21,636 bases of DNA from Anaeroplasmataceae bacterium (GCA_020025015.1 JAHHSV010000022.1:1-21636), one strand, 5' to 3'; numbered from the stretch's first letter, positions 1 through 9,276 are shown. Notes: generated from the letters alone by a model not told the origin. Translations and numbers: made by a program.

Positions 1-21
1 GATTTTCAGGCTAATGTTTGA

Positions 22-1125
22 TTATTTTTGGGAAATTTTCAAAAGATATTGACATAATTTTTCTAAATAATCAAAATATTTAGAACGTTCTTCTTTAATA
101 TTAAAGCTATTTGGTAATAACTTATTATTTACCCTATTAGCTTCTAATATCTCTTTTGCCCATTCTTTTGAATCATAGCCTTCAAGAATTTTAGCATTAG
201 TAGTAATAATAGTTTCCTTAGAAATATTATTAGATAGTAATAGTGGCAATAAATTAATTTGAGCCTCTACTCCAACTACAGGTAAACCCTCATATAAGCT
301 TGGTAAAATAAAGACATCAAACATATTGTAATAATCATAGGCATTGCTTTTTTCGCCTAAAATTATTATTTTATTTTCCAGATTATTTTCTTTTATTTTA
401 TTAATTAATTCTTCCTTTTGAGGACCATTACCAATCATGTATAATTTAATGTCTTCATTAACAAACTCTTTCATGATATCAACCATAAATAATACATTTT
501 TTTGTTCAGCAAATCTACCAACAAAACCAACTGCTTTAGTTGAATCATTCAAATTGTTTTCTTCTCTCAATTCTTTTCTTTTAGCTTCATTGAAAGAGTA
601 CTTGTCAAAATCAACTGCATTATATAGCATATAAGCTGGTTTATTTTTAAATAAATATTTTGCTGCTTCTGTTGAGCAAGTGAAATATGAATTTGAATAA
701 TGACGAGCTAATATTGATAAAGCTTCAGTTATAATATTTTTAATTTTATTGTCACTGCCCTTAGTAGCATGTGAATGTAAAATTCTAACTTTAACCTTAG
801 CCTTTTTAGCATATCTTAATAATAAGCCACCTTGATTAACTACATTACAATGGAAAATATCAATCTTACCTTTATTTTCCTTAAAATAAGCTTTAGCGGC
901 CTTAATATACGCCTTAAAGCCTTTTTCTTTAAAGTTTGGTAATAATACTAATTCTATATTATTATCCTTACAGTAATTAATATATCTTGTAGATGCATTT
1001 TCCTCATTAGCTAGAATAGTAATCTGATATTTAGTTCGATCATAACCATCAATATAGTTGAATATACAAGAACAAACGCCATTGGCATCTGTTATTGATG
1101 GTAATAAATAGGTAATATGAGTCAT
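22..1125 (-). CDS. Glycosyltransferase family 4 (GT-B fold)
   Basis: Predicted cytoplasmic retaining glycosyltransferase that adds one sugar to the lipid-linked repeat unit. The 367-residue length is usual for EpsF/CapM-like enzymes. The N-terminal domain (about 1-170) begins with ITYLLPSITDANG, where GT4 enzymes have their first beta strand and glycine-rich loop. The C-terminal donor domain has GFVGRFAEQKN (about 200-210) and the E-x7-E signature in LYEGLPVVGVEAQ with Glu279 and Glu287. The start ATG follows the stop of the GT14 gene by one base, and the ribosome site AGGAAAG lies inside the end of that gene, so the two are probably translationally coupled. It is the last gene of the block inside the window; the operon may continue beyond position 1. 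Donor and acceptor sugars cannot be read from the sequence. Confidence 0.9.
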   Translation of the reverse strand: MTHITYLLPSITDANGVCSCIFNYIDGYDRTKYQITILANEENASTRYINYCKDNNIELVLLPNFKEKGFKAYIKAAKAYFKENKGKIDIFHCNVVNQGGLLLRYAKKAKVKVRILHSHATKGSDNKIKNIITEALSILARHYSNSYFTCSTEAAKYLFKNKPAYMLYNAVDFDKYSFNEAKRKELREENNLNDSTKAVGFVGRFAEQKNVLFMVDIMKEFVNEDIKLYMIGNGPQKEELINKIKENNLENKIIILGEKSNAYDYYNMFDVFILPSLYEGLPVVGVEAQINLLPLLLSNNISKETIITTNAKILEGYDSKEWAKEILEANRVNNKLLPNSFNIKEERSKYFDYLEKLCQYLLKISQK

Positions 1126-1126
1126 A

Positions 1127-1993
1127 TTAAATACTTTCCTTTCCTATTAACGTATCTAGTTTATCCATAATTTTTTCATCCTGACTTAAATCAAATTTAC
1201 GAGCTATAAAGCATTGGGTTTCCCTTAAACTATCTAAATCCTCAAGACCAAGAATTTTAGGATTACGCTTACCTAGTGACCAGTCAACATAGGTTAATCC
1301 TTCTTTAATTGTTTTTGCATGTTCTGAATTCAATACTATTGAAATCAAGTATGATTCATCAGAATTTAAAACATAATTCATAAATTTATCATAATCCTCA
1401 TGATCATCTAAAAATCCAATTATGTATTTAACTAATTCATAATTATAGCTAAACCAATTCCATCCAAAATAAATAGTAAAATTCTTTTCATAACTTCTTC
1501 TAAATATTTTAAAGGTATGGTTTTTACCACCAGTTATAATCTGATAAATATTTTTTATGACTTTACACAAAAAATTATTTTTACTCATAAAGCTTAAATA
1601 TGGAATTTCATAACGCTTATTGAATTTTGGTGTTTTTTCTATTAGCGTATTGAAATTATAATCTCTATTTTGGCTTAAAAAGTCATATAATTCCTTACTA
1701 CTTTTAATCAAATAATCTTGACCACTCAATAAAGTGTAATGAATATATTTTTTCTTACTGCTCTCTTTAAGTAAATTAACCATTGCTTCGGCAATGGTGT
1801 TATCTCCCCAATTAACACTAACTCGATTATTTATATAGTAAACATTAGATTTATCAATTTTATAATCAGCAAGATTTGCTTTTAAATCAAGATGAATGTA
1901 AAAATCGAATAAACCTTCATCAAATAAATTAACCAATCTTTTAACCTGTAGTGGGTTTTTATGTGCAAGTAAAAGAATTGCAACCTTTTCCAT
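1127..1993 (-). CDS. Core-2/I-branching (GT14-type) glycosyltransferase
   Basis: Predicted beta-linking glycosyltransferase of the Core-2/I-branching family, which in animals adds GlcNAc in beta-1,6 linkage and in bacteria occurs in capsule loci. The N-terminus VAILLLAHKNPLQVKRLV, the IHLDLK segment (34-39), the LLSGQDYLI block (88-96) and the C-terminal SDESYL plus YVDWSLGKRNPKIL segments are typical of the family. The 288-residue length is usual for bacterial members. The start has the ribosome site AGAAGGTAG, which overlaps the end of the flippase gene. It sits between wzx and the GT4 gene and so belongs to the repeat-unit assembly set. The sugar transferred is unknown, and the bacterial members are not all GlcNAc transferases. 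Confidence 0.85.
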   Translation of the reverse strand: MEKVAILLLAHKNPLQVKRLVNLFDEGLFDFYIHLDLKANLADYKIDKSNVYYINNRVSVNWGDNTIAEAMVNLLKESSKKKYIHYTLLSGQDYLIKSSKELYDFLSQNRDYNFNTLIEKTPKFNKRYEIPYLSFMSKNNFLCKVIKNIYQIITGGKNHTFKIFRRSYEKNFTIYFGWNWFSYNYELVKYIIGFLDDHEDYDKFMNYVLNSDESYLISIVLNSEHAKTIKEGLTYVDWSLGKRNPKILGLEDLDSLRETQCFIARKFDLSQDEKIMDKLDTLIGKESI

Positions 1994-2000
1994 ATCTAGT

Positions 2001-3446
2001 CTACCTTCTTATCTTTGCAAATATTTTATTGGTGAAATGTAATAATGTCTTATCCCGTAGAATAAATAACAAGGCAAAATAAACACCTACACCTTCACAT
2101 ACCTTAATAGTTAAAATTAGCCAATCATTCATAGCCAAATTTTTGCAGGTAAAGTATACAGCAAAGAACATAGCAACGGCCGCAATTATGTGCTTATAGC
2201 CAATTTTCAAAAACTCGATAGGCTTAATGAATTTTCTTGCGTTAAACATATACATAGCTGCTATAAAGAATTCGGCTGTAATTGAAGCTATAGCTGCACC
2301 AACCGCTTCATAACGTGGGATTAAAATCAAATTTAAAATTAAGTTAATGCAAGATCCACATATTAAAACAATATTACTTGTTCCTTGCTTACCAACTGGT
2401 GTCATATAGTGTGAGCCGATTAAACCAGATGTACCAATAAATAAAACTAAGAATGAGAAAATTTGAAGTAATATTATACTCTCTTCATAGCCTTCACCTA
2501 AATAAATTGGTACAACCTCGGGTGCTACTAAAATAATTCCTGCAACAAAAGGATACATTAATATCGATAAAAAGCTTAATGATGTATTACATAAGCTTTT
2601 AGCCTCATCAAGCTCACCGGTTTCAAATAAATAGCTCATTCGACTACGCATAATGATATTTGTAACCTGAATGACAGTTAAGGATACCTTAACTATTCTT
2701 TCAGCTTGCTCATAGTAACCATTCTGAGCATTCGAATTAGTTATCCATTGAATCATACTTTTATCTAATACTGTATAAATTTGAATTGCTATCGAAGGTA
2801 TAAAGTAAACAAACGAGCCCTTAAAATGGCTAAATATACTTTTAAGCTGAATTTTTACCTTGACTAGATACTTTTTTAATACCATCCATACACTTATTGC
2901 CGATAGAAACAATGATAAAGAATTAATTAAAACATAAATCCATAGGTCGTTCTCAGTCTTAACAAAAGCAAAAATTGCAATTAAACCAAGTAATTTAATT
3001 ATAGTGTTTCTAACTGCTAAGGTTTTAAAATGCTCAAGGCCTTGGAAAAACCAAGCAACATCAAAGGTTATAGCCAATATATTCATTATCATTATCAGAT
3101 AATAAATTGTATAATTAGCCTCTAAAACCGTACTAACTAGGATACCATAAACGCCTAAAACTATAGCTGAGGTTAAAAACCTATTTAACATCAGCTCCCA
3201 GAAAAGCTTACTAACCTTTTCTTCATCATTTCTAAATCTTGCTACCTCACGCTGGCCATAGTCATTTAAGCCAAAGGCCGCAAACAAGGTAAAGTAAGAA
3301 ACTATTGATAAGGTGTAGCTTTGAATACCCATATTATCTACACCTAAAACACGTGATAGGTATGGGGTAGTGACTAAAGGTATAATTATCGCTACGATTT
3401 GATATATTAAATTGAAAACGACATTAACCTTAATCTTCTTATCCAT
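2001..3446 (-). CDS. wzx: Wzx-type O-unit/capsule flippase
   Basis: Integral membrane protein of 481 residues with about 12-14 hydrophobic segments, of the oligosaccharide flippase (MATE/MOP) superfamily. It is predicted to move the undecaprenyl-pyrophosphate-linked repeat unit to the outer face of the membrane. The N-terminus (NLIYQIVAIIIPLVTTPYLS followed by RVLG) is the family signature, and QREVAR near residue 66 is also typical. The start codon overlaps the stop of the upstream LicD gene (TAATG), showing tight coupling. It occurs with EpsG-type polymerase candidates and a phosphoglycosyl transferase, which makes a Wzx/Wzy-dependent pathway very likely. The polysaccharide specificity cannot be predicted. 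Confidence 0.92.
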   Translation of the reverse strand: MDKKIKVNVVFNLIYQIVAIIIPLVTTPYLSRVLGVDNMGIQSYTLSIVSYFTLFAAFGLNDYGQREVARFRNDEEKVSKLFWELMLNRFLTSAIVLGVYGILVSTVLEANYTIYYLIMIMNILAITFDVAWFFQGLEHFKTLAVRNTIIKLLGLIAIFAFVKTENDLWIYVLINSLSLFLSAISVWMVLKKYLVKVKIQLKSIFSHFKGSFVYFIPSIAIQIYTVLDKSMIQWITNSNAQNGYYEQAERIVKVSLTVIQVTNIIMRSRMSYLFETGELDEAKSLCNTSLSFLSILMYPFVAGIILVAPEVVPIYLGEGYEESIILLQIFSFLVLFIGTSGLIGSHYMTPVGKQGTSNIVLICGSCINLILNLILIPRYEAVGAAIASITAEFFIAAMYMFNARKFIKPIEFLKIGYKHIIAAVAMFFAVYFTCKNLAMNDWLILTIKVCEGVGVYFALLFILRDKTLLHFTNKIFAKIRR

Positions 3447-4357
3447 TATCTAAATAGCTCCTTAAATTCTTTATAAGTTAATTTATCATATTCATTATAA
3501 GCCTTATTTAAATCAAAATAAATACTACCATGATCATTAGGTGCCTTTATAGGTGTCATATATGTATTCCCATACATTTCTAGTAGAAAATCCTTATAGC
3601 AAGGAGGGACTGGTACCTTAGTATATTCAAAATCAACTAAAATAGGCTCATCCTCTAAAGCTTTAGGCATATGTAATACCTTTTCATTTGTGCTATAAGC
3701 AATTAAATCATAATAATAATTATCTTTTAAATCAAAATATTTTTTACAAGCATCATCATATTTATAAGCAACTCTTTTAAAACCACCATATAAACTTAAA
3801 TACATAAAGCTTAAGGTCTTTTTAATTAAATCCTTAATTAAATTATCACCAGTGATAATAATCATATGATAATTAAGCATTCTTTTAGTTAACCTTAATT
3901 TTTTACGTAATTTAAAATCCTCAGTTAAAGGCATTTTATCATAAACAAATATGTCCAAAAATATGCCTCTATTTTTCTTCTTATGATAATCACACTTTAA
4001 TAGGGCTGTAGAATTATTTAATCTGATTTGAGCATGGGGACAGAAAAAATTGTTTTCACTATAGGTTGATTGTAAGAAATACTTACTATCCAATTCTAAC
4101 GGTGCGACCTTTAAGAATTTTTCATAGTTATCCCTTGTCATACCCAAATCAATATCATCATCCCAAGGAATATAACCCTGGTGACGAATAGCTCCAAGCA
4201 TAGTACCAGAATCAGCAAAAACATTAATATTATGCTTATTACAAATTCTAAATACCTCTTCCATCATCGTAATTTGAGCCTGCCAAATTTTCTTCATTTT
4301 TGTTGTAATAATTGTGCCCTCACGATTTTCTTCATCTAAAAAAACCATAACATTCAC
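3446..4357 (-). CDS. LicD family phosphotransferase, second copy
   Basis: LicD/fukutin-type nucleotidyltransferase-fold enzyme. Characterised relatives transfer a phosphorylated group such as phosphocholine or ribitol phosphate from a CDP donor to a glycan. The core motif is DSGTMLGAIRHQGYIPWDDD followed by IDLGM, about residues 49-73, with the acidic WDDDID metal site; the C-terminal NDHGSIYFDLNKAYNEYDKL is typical. Two starts compete. A GTG at 4357 is preceded by AGAGGAT with short spacing, and an ATG at 4348 is preceded by AGGTGA; the ATG would give 300 residues. The ribosome site overlaps the stop of the upstream EpsG gene. It is related to the LicD gene at 8274-9071, so the repeat unit may carry two phospho-substituents or one on two sites. 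Confidence 0.87.
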   Translation of the reverse strand: MNVMVFLDEENREGTIITTKMKKIWQAQITMMEEVFRICNKHNINVFADSGTMLGAIRHQGYIPWDDDIDLGMTRDNYEKFLKVAPLELDSKYFLQSTYSENNFFCPHAQIRLNNSTALLKCDYHKKKNRGIFLDIFVYDKMPLTEDFKLRKKLRLTKRMLNYHMIIITGDNLIKDLIKKTLSFMYLSLYGGFKRVAYKYDDACKKYFDLKDNYYYDLIAYSTNEKVLHMPKALEDEPILVDFEYTKVPVPPCYKDFLLEMYGNTYMTPIKAPNDHGSIYFDLNKAYNEYDKLTYKEFKELFR

Positions 4358-4367
4358 CTACTATCCT

Positions 4368-5540
4368 CTAAAAAAATAAATTGTAACAATTACCCACATA
4401 AGATAACATTTCCATTAATGCTTTATTTTCTGGTAAGATAACCTTTAGCTCTTCCCAATGGCTAAAGCAAAACTGATATGGTAAAACCTCATGGTAGCCA
4501 TATAAATAAATACTATAATAAAATGATCCAACTAAAACAACTGATATTAATAACAACGAAAGAATAGCTAATACTTTACTATTTTCCTTAATTAAATTAA
4601 CTGCTTTAGGCAACGATAAAACTTGGAAAATCATAAAATAAAAGCATATACGAGTATTTATTTCGCCTGTAGTTACATAAAAGCCAATTAATGTAATGAT
4701 AATTGTGACAAATTGAAGAGCAAAATAACCATATAAATTTTTATCGTTTCGAATATTTTTAAAGCCATAGCCAATAAACAAAATAAACAAAAATGTTAAA
4801 TTTAAATATAATAAGTTATTATTTCCACTAGGTGTCCAATCTAAATAACCATCGTAGCCTAGTAATTCGTATACTTTTCCATAAATAAAAATTATTAGTG
4901 GTAAAGCACAAACAAGGATAGGCATCCAAATAAAGTACCATTTTTGTAAAAGCTTAGTATTTACAAGGGGATAAACAAAGATCATCATAATAGATGACAA
5001 ATGAAAAAAGAAAGCTGCTGTAACACATACCCCAATATACGCCCATAAGTTGTTGTTTTTTACAAAACGATAGCCCCATAAAAGCATTACAACCGCAATT
5101 TGTTGTCTAATGTTATTAAGCTCAACAAAGAATAATGTCGTACCGAATAATATTACAATAGATAAAAAAGGATTAGTTGATTCTTCTTCCACTGTCTTTA
5201 TGAAAAAGGCTAAAAAAATAAAACTTGTCACAATTATTAGCCACTGTGATTGATTAGTAAACAATAAAATCATCTTATTTAGTATGTAAAAGCCATACTC
5301 ATGCGCAAATACTATATTCCCATTAGCAATTATCTGAAAATCATCTATATAGTGTGATGTATCTGTACCCACGTCATACCTAAAGGCCATAATAAAAAAC
5401 ATTGGTAATGTGCCTAAAATAATAAAGCCATATCGCCAAATTTTATTATCTTTTTTTGATTCAATTTTAGCTAAATACAAAAATATCCCTGCCCATAGCA
5501 TTACGCTAGCGTAGAGCAGTATACTATTAATTACGGACAT
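4368..5540 (-). CDS. EpsG/Wzy-like polysaccharide polymerase, copy 2
   Basis: Polytopic membrane protein of 390 residues with about ten hydrophobic segments, of the EpsG family, regarded as Wzy-type polymerases of repeat units. Family motifs are AFRYDVGTDTSHY near residue 53 and LNNIRQQIAVVMLLWG near residue 140. The C-terminal motif GYHEVLPYQFCFSHWEEL is nearly the same as that of the preceding gene, so the two are tandem paralogues. The start ATG follows AGAAAGGATT. Polymerase is the most likely role, but one of the two copies could act as an O-antigen-ligase-like or acyl/glycosyl-transferring enzyme. No charged-residue loss in the recognised motifs suggests that either copy is dead. Confidence 0.85.
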   Translation of the reverse strand: MSVINSILLYASVMLWAGIFLYLAKIESKKDNKIWRYGFIILGTLPMFFIMAFRYDVGTDTSHYIDDFQIIANGNIVFAHEYGFYILNKMILLFTNQSQWLIIVTSFIFLAFFIKTVEEESTNPFLSIVILFGTTLFFVELNNIRQQIAVVMLLWGYRFVKNNNLWAYIGVCVTAAFFFHLSSIMMIFVYPLVNTKLLQKWYFIWMPILVCALPLIIFIYGKVYELLGYDGYLDWTPSGNNNLLYLNLTFLFILFIGYGFKNIRNDKNLYGYFALQFVTIIITLIGFYVTTGEINTRICFYFMIFQVLSLPKAVNLIKENSKVLAILSLLLISVVLVGSFYYSIYLYGYHEVLPYQFCFSHWEELKVILPENKALMEMLSYVGNCYNLFF

Positions 5541-5559
5541 ATAAACTAATCCTTTCTAA

Positions 5560-6684
5560 TTATATTAATAAAGCTTTTATAGCTTCTAATTCATGCCAAT
5601 GACCAAAAATAAATTGATAAGGTAATACTTCATGGTATCCTTTTATGTAAATACCATCAATGAACAAAAACAACATACTACCTAATAAAAATAAGCTACC
5701 TACAGCAAAATAATATCTATTTTTCTTGTATAAATCCTTACAAACTAAAGGAATTGCAATAACTTCAAAAATCATAAAGAAGGTTGCAATACGTTCAGGT
5801 AATTCAATTAAATGAGTACTATAAGAAAGTATCCCCATTATAAATGACAAAAGCTGGAATACTAATAAAGCATATCTTAGCTTATCGTTCTTATATTTTT
5901 TCATAAATGTCCAAAAGAAAACTACCAAAAAGCTTAAATTTTGCATTAAAAAGCGGAAATTGCCGCCTGATTCTCTCCTATAAGAATCCAAAAAATAACC
6001 ATAACCTAAAACATCAATGACAAACATTAACAAATAACCTAATAGTGGGCTTATTAATACAAGACCAATTCCAAATAATAGAAAATATTTTTGAATTAAT
6101 TTAGAATTAATTATGAAATAAATTGGAAACATAAATATAGCTGAGGTATGAAAGAAAAATGTTGCAAATAAACAGACTGCTGTATATTCGCCTAATTTTT
6201 CATCCATTATATACCTAAAGCCCCATAAAATCATCGCAACCGCAATTTGCTGACGCACATTATTCATTGCAATAAAAACAAATGACATTAAAAATAAGAC
6301 AATCACTGATATAAGCGGATTATCAGAATATCTTCTTATTGCATCAACAACAAAATAAGTATATAGGAAGCCAGTAATAATAAATAACCACTGAGCATTA
6401 TTAGTAAATAAGGAAATTGCCTTATTTATTAGATAAAAGCCACCCTCATACACTTCTCCGCCATTAACAATACTAGAAAAATGAGGCACATAGGTATGAA
6501 AATAATCAGTGCCAACATCATATCTAAAGCCAAACATAAAAAACAATGGTAAGAAAGCTAAAACATCAACTAAAATACCATATTTTTCTTTACCTTTTTC
6601 TTTCAAAATGCGAGCTAATAATAAAAGAAAACCTGTAGCTAGCATTATAAAAGCATAAAATATTAAACTTGTATTCTTATCCAC
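5560..6684 (-). CDS. EpsG/Wzy-like polysaccharide polymerase, copy 1
   Basis: Polytopic EpsG-family membrane protein of 374 residues. It has the motif FRYDVGTDYFHTY (about 53-65), the MNNVRQQIAVAMILWG block near residue 140, and a C-terminal GYHEVLPYQFIFGHWHEL. It starts at a GTG at 6684 with a strong AAGGAGG site nine bases upstream; no better ATG lies nearby. With the next gene it forms a tandem pair of clearly related but diverged polymerase-type proteins. Expected role is polymerisation of flipped repeat units on the outer side of the membrane; the linkage formed is unknown. Confidence 0.86.
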   Translation of the reverse strand: MDKNTSLIFYAFIMLATGFLLLLARILKEKGKEKYGILVDVLAFLPLFFMFGFRYDVGTDYFHTYVPHFSSIVNGGEVYEGGFYLINKAISLFTNNAQWLFIITGFLYTYFVVDAIRRYSDNPLISVIVLFLMSFVFIAMNNVRQQIAVAMILWGFRYIMDEKLGEYTAVCLFATFFFHTSAIFMFPIYFIINSKLIQKYFLLFGIGLVLISPLLGYLLMFVIDVLGYGYFLDSYRRESGGNFRFLMQNLSFLVVFFWTFMKKYKNDKLRYALLVFQLLSFIMGILSYSTHLIELPERIATFFMIFEVIAIPLVCKDLYKKNRYYFAVGSLFLLGSMLFLFIDGIYIKGYHEVLPYQFIFGHWHELEAIKALLI

Positions 6685-6702
6685 TACGGGTTTCCTCCTT
6701 TT

Positions 6703-7458
6703 TTAAATCATACTTTTTATTTTGTTCTTTAAATTACTAATAATTCTATTTGACTTAGATTGACCAGGCATTACAACTTCTAGCTCTTTGATCTTAAGGT
6801 CTTTGTTAATCATAACATAAACATTAAATAATCTCTCAGATAAAAAGCCAAAAATTCTAGCATGATGAGAATCATATGAGCTAATATCTATTCTCTTTTC
6901 TACCTCAAATAAAATATCAAATAGCCAATTACAATACTCATCTACAAATTTTTTACTTCCAGCAAACATATTATAATAATATATTTTTTTACCACTAAAG
7001 AAATCATCATATGTCTTAATATCTTCCGGATGCTTTTCTAAAAAGACCTCACGTAAAACATCTAAATCATGAAGGTAGTCAAGATTAACTTCCTTAGTTT
7101 TAGAATCTAAAACATACTCATCAAAGGTACTTGTTCTAACATAATGAGCTTTTGGTAAAATCAAATCATATTCATTTAAAAGCTCTAATATTTTTGCTTT
7201 TGTTATTTCCCTATTTTTAAAATAAAAGAAACGACGATAATGTTCAAACGACAAATAGTCAAAGTATAAATTTCGCCAAGCATAATATAAGGCTGTAAGC
7301 TCACAGTAATTAGAATTTTTAGCCGAAATATTATCGCCTAAATTATCACTATAATCAGCCTGAAAATCATTATTACCGACCTTTATAACACTTCTATCTG
7401 CTGGCAAATAGGTAGTCTCCTTATGAGCTACGACTAACATAAGTAAATTTTTATTCAT
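6703..7458 (-). CDS. DUF4422 capsular-polysaccharide protein, probable glycosyltransferase
   Basis: Soluble protein of 251 residues matching the DUF4422 family, which is common in capsule and O-antigen loci and is treated as a glycosyltransferase family. Visible hallmarks are an N-terminal LLMLVVAHKETTYLP, the conserved block NISAKNSNYCELTALYYAW (43-61) and the SFEHYRRFF motif (70-78). The ribosome site AGAGGT lies in the last codons of the GT2 gene, and the start follows that gene's stop by one base, so expression is coupled. The sugar donor is not known. There is no membrane segment, so it should act at the inner face of the membrane. Confidence 0.82.
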   Translation of the reverse strand: MNKNLLMLVVAHKETTYLPADRSVIKVGNNDFQADYSDNLGDNISAKNSNYCELTALYYAWRNLYFDYLSFEHYRRFFYFKNREITKAKILELLNEYDLILPKAHYVRTSTFDEYVLDSKTKEVNLDYLHDLDVLREVFLEKHPEDIKTYDDFFSGKKIYYYNMFAGSKKFVDEYCNWLFDILFEVEKRIDISSYDSHHARIFGFLSERLFNVYVMINKDLKIKELEVVMPGQSKSNRIISNLKNKIKSMI

Positions 7459-7459
7459 A

Positions 7460-8260
7460 TTAACCTCTTAATTTCTTTTCGTAAAATTTTTGACGAACAA
7501 AACCCGGAGCTAAATAAATAACCAAGCGAGGGAACATTGTCTTAAAATATTCCATGGTTGTAATGAATTTCTTTTTCTTTAGCTCTCTAAAAAACTTTCT
7601 AATTGACTTATAATATTTAAAGCCTCCTCGACGGTTGAAAAAATCTCTGCTTACTCTAACATAAAATAATGTTTCCTGAAGATTATAGCATTTTGCTCCG
7701 CACATAATCATACGAACAAACAAATCATAATCTTCAACTAAATAATAAGTCCGATAGTTACCAGCCTCTAAAACCTTACTCTTTCTTAAAACAATAGTTG
7801 GATGAATTAATGGATTACGCTTTTTAGCAAATTGACAGATCTGCTCATGAGTTTCTGGCATAGTTCTTTCACTTACCTTTGTATCATCCATAAATTCAAC
7901 CGCATTTGATCCAAGTAAATCTAAGTTGTTTTCAACAAAGAAAGGAATTTGATGCTCAAAACGATGAGGATCAGAATAATCATCACTATCCATTCGGCAA
8001 ATTATTTCATTTGTAGCAGCCTCTACAGCAATTGCTAAGGCTGGACCTAAGCCAACATTTTCAGTCAATGGAATAATCCTAATGATTGGATTATCATAGC
8101 CTTCAAGAACCTTATCTAGTTCTTCTGTTAAAGGACCATCCTTAATAATTATGAATTCGCTAGGTAATAAGGTTTGATTTAAAATAGAATCAATCGCTGT
8201 TTTTAAATATTCAGGATTTTCTTTACAATAAACTGACATTATGACACTAAATTTTTCCAT
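7460..8260 (-). CDS. Glycosyltransferase family 2 (GT-A fold)
   Basis: Inverting GT-A glycosyltransferase of 266 residues. The N-terminus is KFSVIMSVYCKENPEYL, followed by the donor-binding segment SEFIIIKDGP and the DxD-type metal site MDSDDY (90-95). HPTIVLRKS and VEDYDLFVRM in the second half are typical of the AmsE/EpsE-like subgroup in exopolysaccharide clusters. An AGGAG site lies about ten bases before the ATG. It lies between LicD and the DUF4422 gene in the same block, so it should extend the lipid-linked repeat unit. The particular sugar cannot be inferred. Confidence 0.9.
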   Translation of the reverse strand: MEKFSVIMSVYCKENPEYLKTAIDSILNQTLLPSEFIIIKDGPLTEELDKVLEGYDNPIIRIIPLTENVGLGPALAIAVEAATNEIICRMDSDDYSDPHRFEHQIPFFVENNLDLLGSNAVEFMDDTKVSERTMPETHEQICQFAKKRNPLIHPTIVLRKSKVLEAGNYRTYYLVEDYDLFVRMIMCGAKCYNLQETLFYVRVSRDFFNRRGGFKYYKSIRKFFRELKKKKFITTMEYFKTMFPRLVIYLAPGFVRQKFYEKKLRG

Positions 8261-8273
8261 TTATAGTCAACTC

Positions 8274-9071
8274 CTATTCTTTAGTCCACGCTTTAATATT
8301 GTGGTTATATCTATCTTCCTCTTTAGGTAATTGCATATACGTATTACCATATAAATGCGTTAATACCTCGTTATACATTTTAGGACACTTAAATAATTCA
8401 CCACAAAACTCCAACTCAACTGTTTCCTTATACCATTTTGCTTCTACAATCGCCTCAGGACCTACTACTGCTCCCGAACAAATAAGATTAGGTAAATTAG
8501 AATTTTCTTTATATTTTTGTCCTAATTCAATATATCTTTTAGTTTCAGTCTTAATATTTTTCCAAAAAAAAGCAAACTTGAACAAATGCTTAACTATATT
8601 TTTTAAAGTTAGCTTTGAATCAATATCAAACATACTTACCATATAATAAGCATTTTGAAATCTTAATTTTTTGTATCCACGCTTATCAGAAATCTTCCAA
8701 TAATCATAAGGGAAAATATCAACCCATAAGCCATAGTTATCCGGTAAATGCTTAACATCTTCCTTAGCTATAGTTTTTGTATCAACTATTTTAGCAAAAG
8801 TATTATAGTAATTATCTGTCTTATTAAATAAAAATAATTGATACCTACCACTAGGATCATTAAAGGTATTTACAAACTTTTCATAATTACTACGTAGCAT
8901 TCCTAAATCAACATCTTCATCCCAAGGAATAAAGCCTTGATGTCTAACGGCTCCAAGAAGAGTACCAAAATCTAAAAAATACTCGATTTTATTATCATCA
9001 CAAAACTTTTTAACAAATTTTAGCATGGCAAAATCATATTTTTTTATTTCTTCACTTGTCAATTCTCTCAT
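8274..9071 (-). CDS. LicD family phosphotransferase, first copy
   Basis: LicD-type enzyme of 265 residues. The signature FLDFGTLLGAVRHQGFIPWD followed by EDVDLGM (residues 32-57) holds the acidic metal-binding residues Asp51, Asp53 and Asp55. LWVDIFPYD and LYGNTYMQLP are family features also seen in the second copy. It opens block D. A GGGGGA ribosome site lies eight bases from the ATG and an extended -10 promoter is just upstream. LicD proteins transfer phosphocholine or other alditol or amino-alcohol phosphates from CDP donors. The neighbouring CTP-using enzymes in blocks A and B are the natural candidate source of the donor. The group transferred is an inference, not visible in the sequence. 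Confidence 0.88.
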   Translation of the reverse strand: MRELTSEEIKKYDFAMLKFVKKFCDDNKIEYFLDFGTLLGAVRHQGFIPWDEDVDLGMLRSNYEKFVNTFNDPSGRYQLFLFNKTDNYYNTFAKIVDTKTIAKEDVKHLPDNYGLWVDIFPYDYWKISDKRGYKKLRFQNAYYMVSMFDIDSKLTLKNIVKHLFKFAFFWKNIKTETKRYIELGQKYKENSNLPNLICSGAVVGPEAIVEAKWYKETVELEFCGELFKCPKMYNEVLTHLYGNTYMQLPKEEDRYNHNIKAWTKE

Positions 9072-9095
9072 GATTATAATCCCCCATTTAATTGA

Positions 9096-9104
9096 ATTAT
9101 ATCA
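9096..9104 (-). promoter_or_regulatory. Extended -10 promoter of block D (LicD to GT4)
   Basis: On the minus strand the bases read TGATATAAT: a perfect TATAAT with the upstream TG of an extended -10 box. No good -35 lies at the usual distance, which fits the extended -10 class. Transcription would begin near 9089, giving a leader of about 18 bases with the GGGGGA site. It lies downstream of the terminator at 9237-9276, so block D probably has its own start. Confidence 0.6.
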
Positions 9105-9236
9105 TAAAAACAATATTCAAACATATATTTTCTACTTTAACAATCTAAAACCCTATATTTTGGCTTATTTAACATATTTATTCGAAAATTATGATTAGTT
9201 TAGTTTACTTATCTAACACCACACTAATAAAGTATT

Positions 9237-9276
9237 AAAAAAAAGCAAATTCAACTTTTAAAATGAATTTGCTTTT
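9237..9276 (-). terminator. Intrinsic terminator after the phosphoglycosyl transferase gene
   Basis: Perfect 13-bp stem AAAAGCAAATTCA / TGAATTTGCTTTT with a 10-base loop, followed on the minus strand by a run of eight T (9244-9237). It lies just after the stop codon at 9281 and closes block C. The 165 bases between it and the block D start hold only the promoter described separately and no recognisable gene. Confidence 0.88.

Noticed and set aside
8299..8646. Plus-strand open frame antisense to LicD (similar ones at 437-634, 9468-9731, 10097-10306, 14755-15057, 15406-15606)
   Set aside because: These lie wholly within well-recognised minus-strand genes, have no family features and are chance open frames of AT-rich coding sequence.
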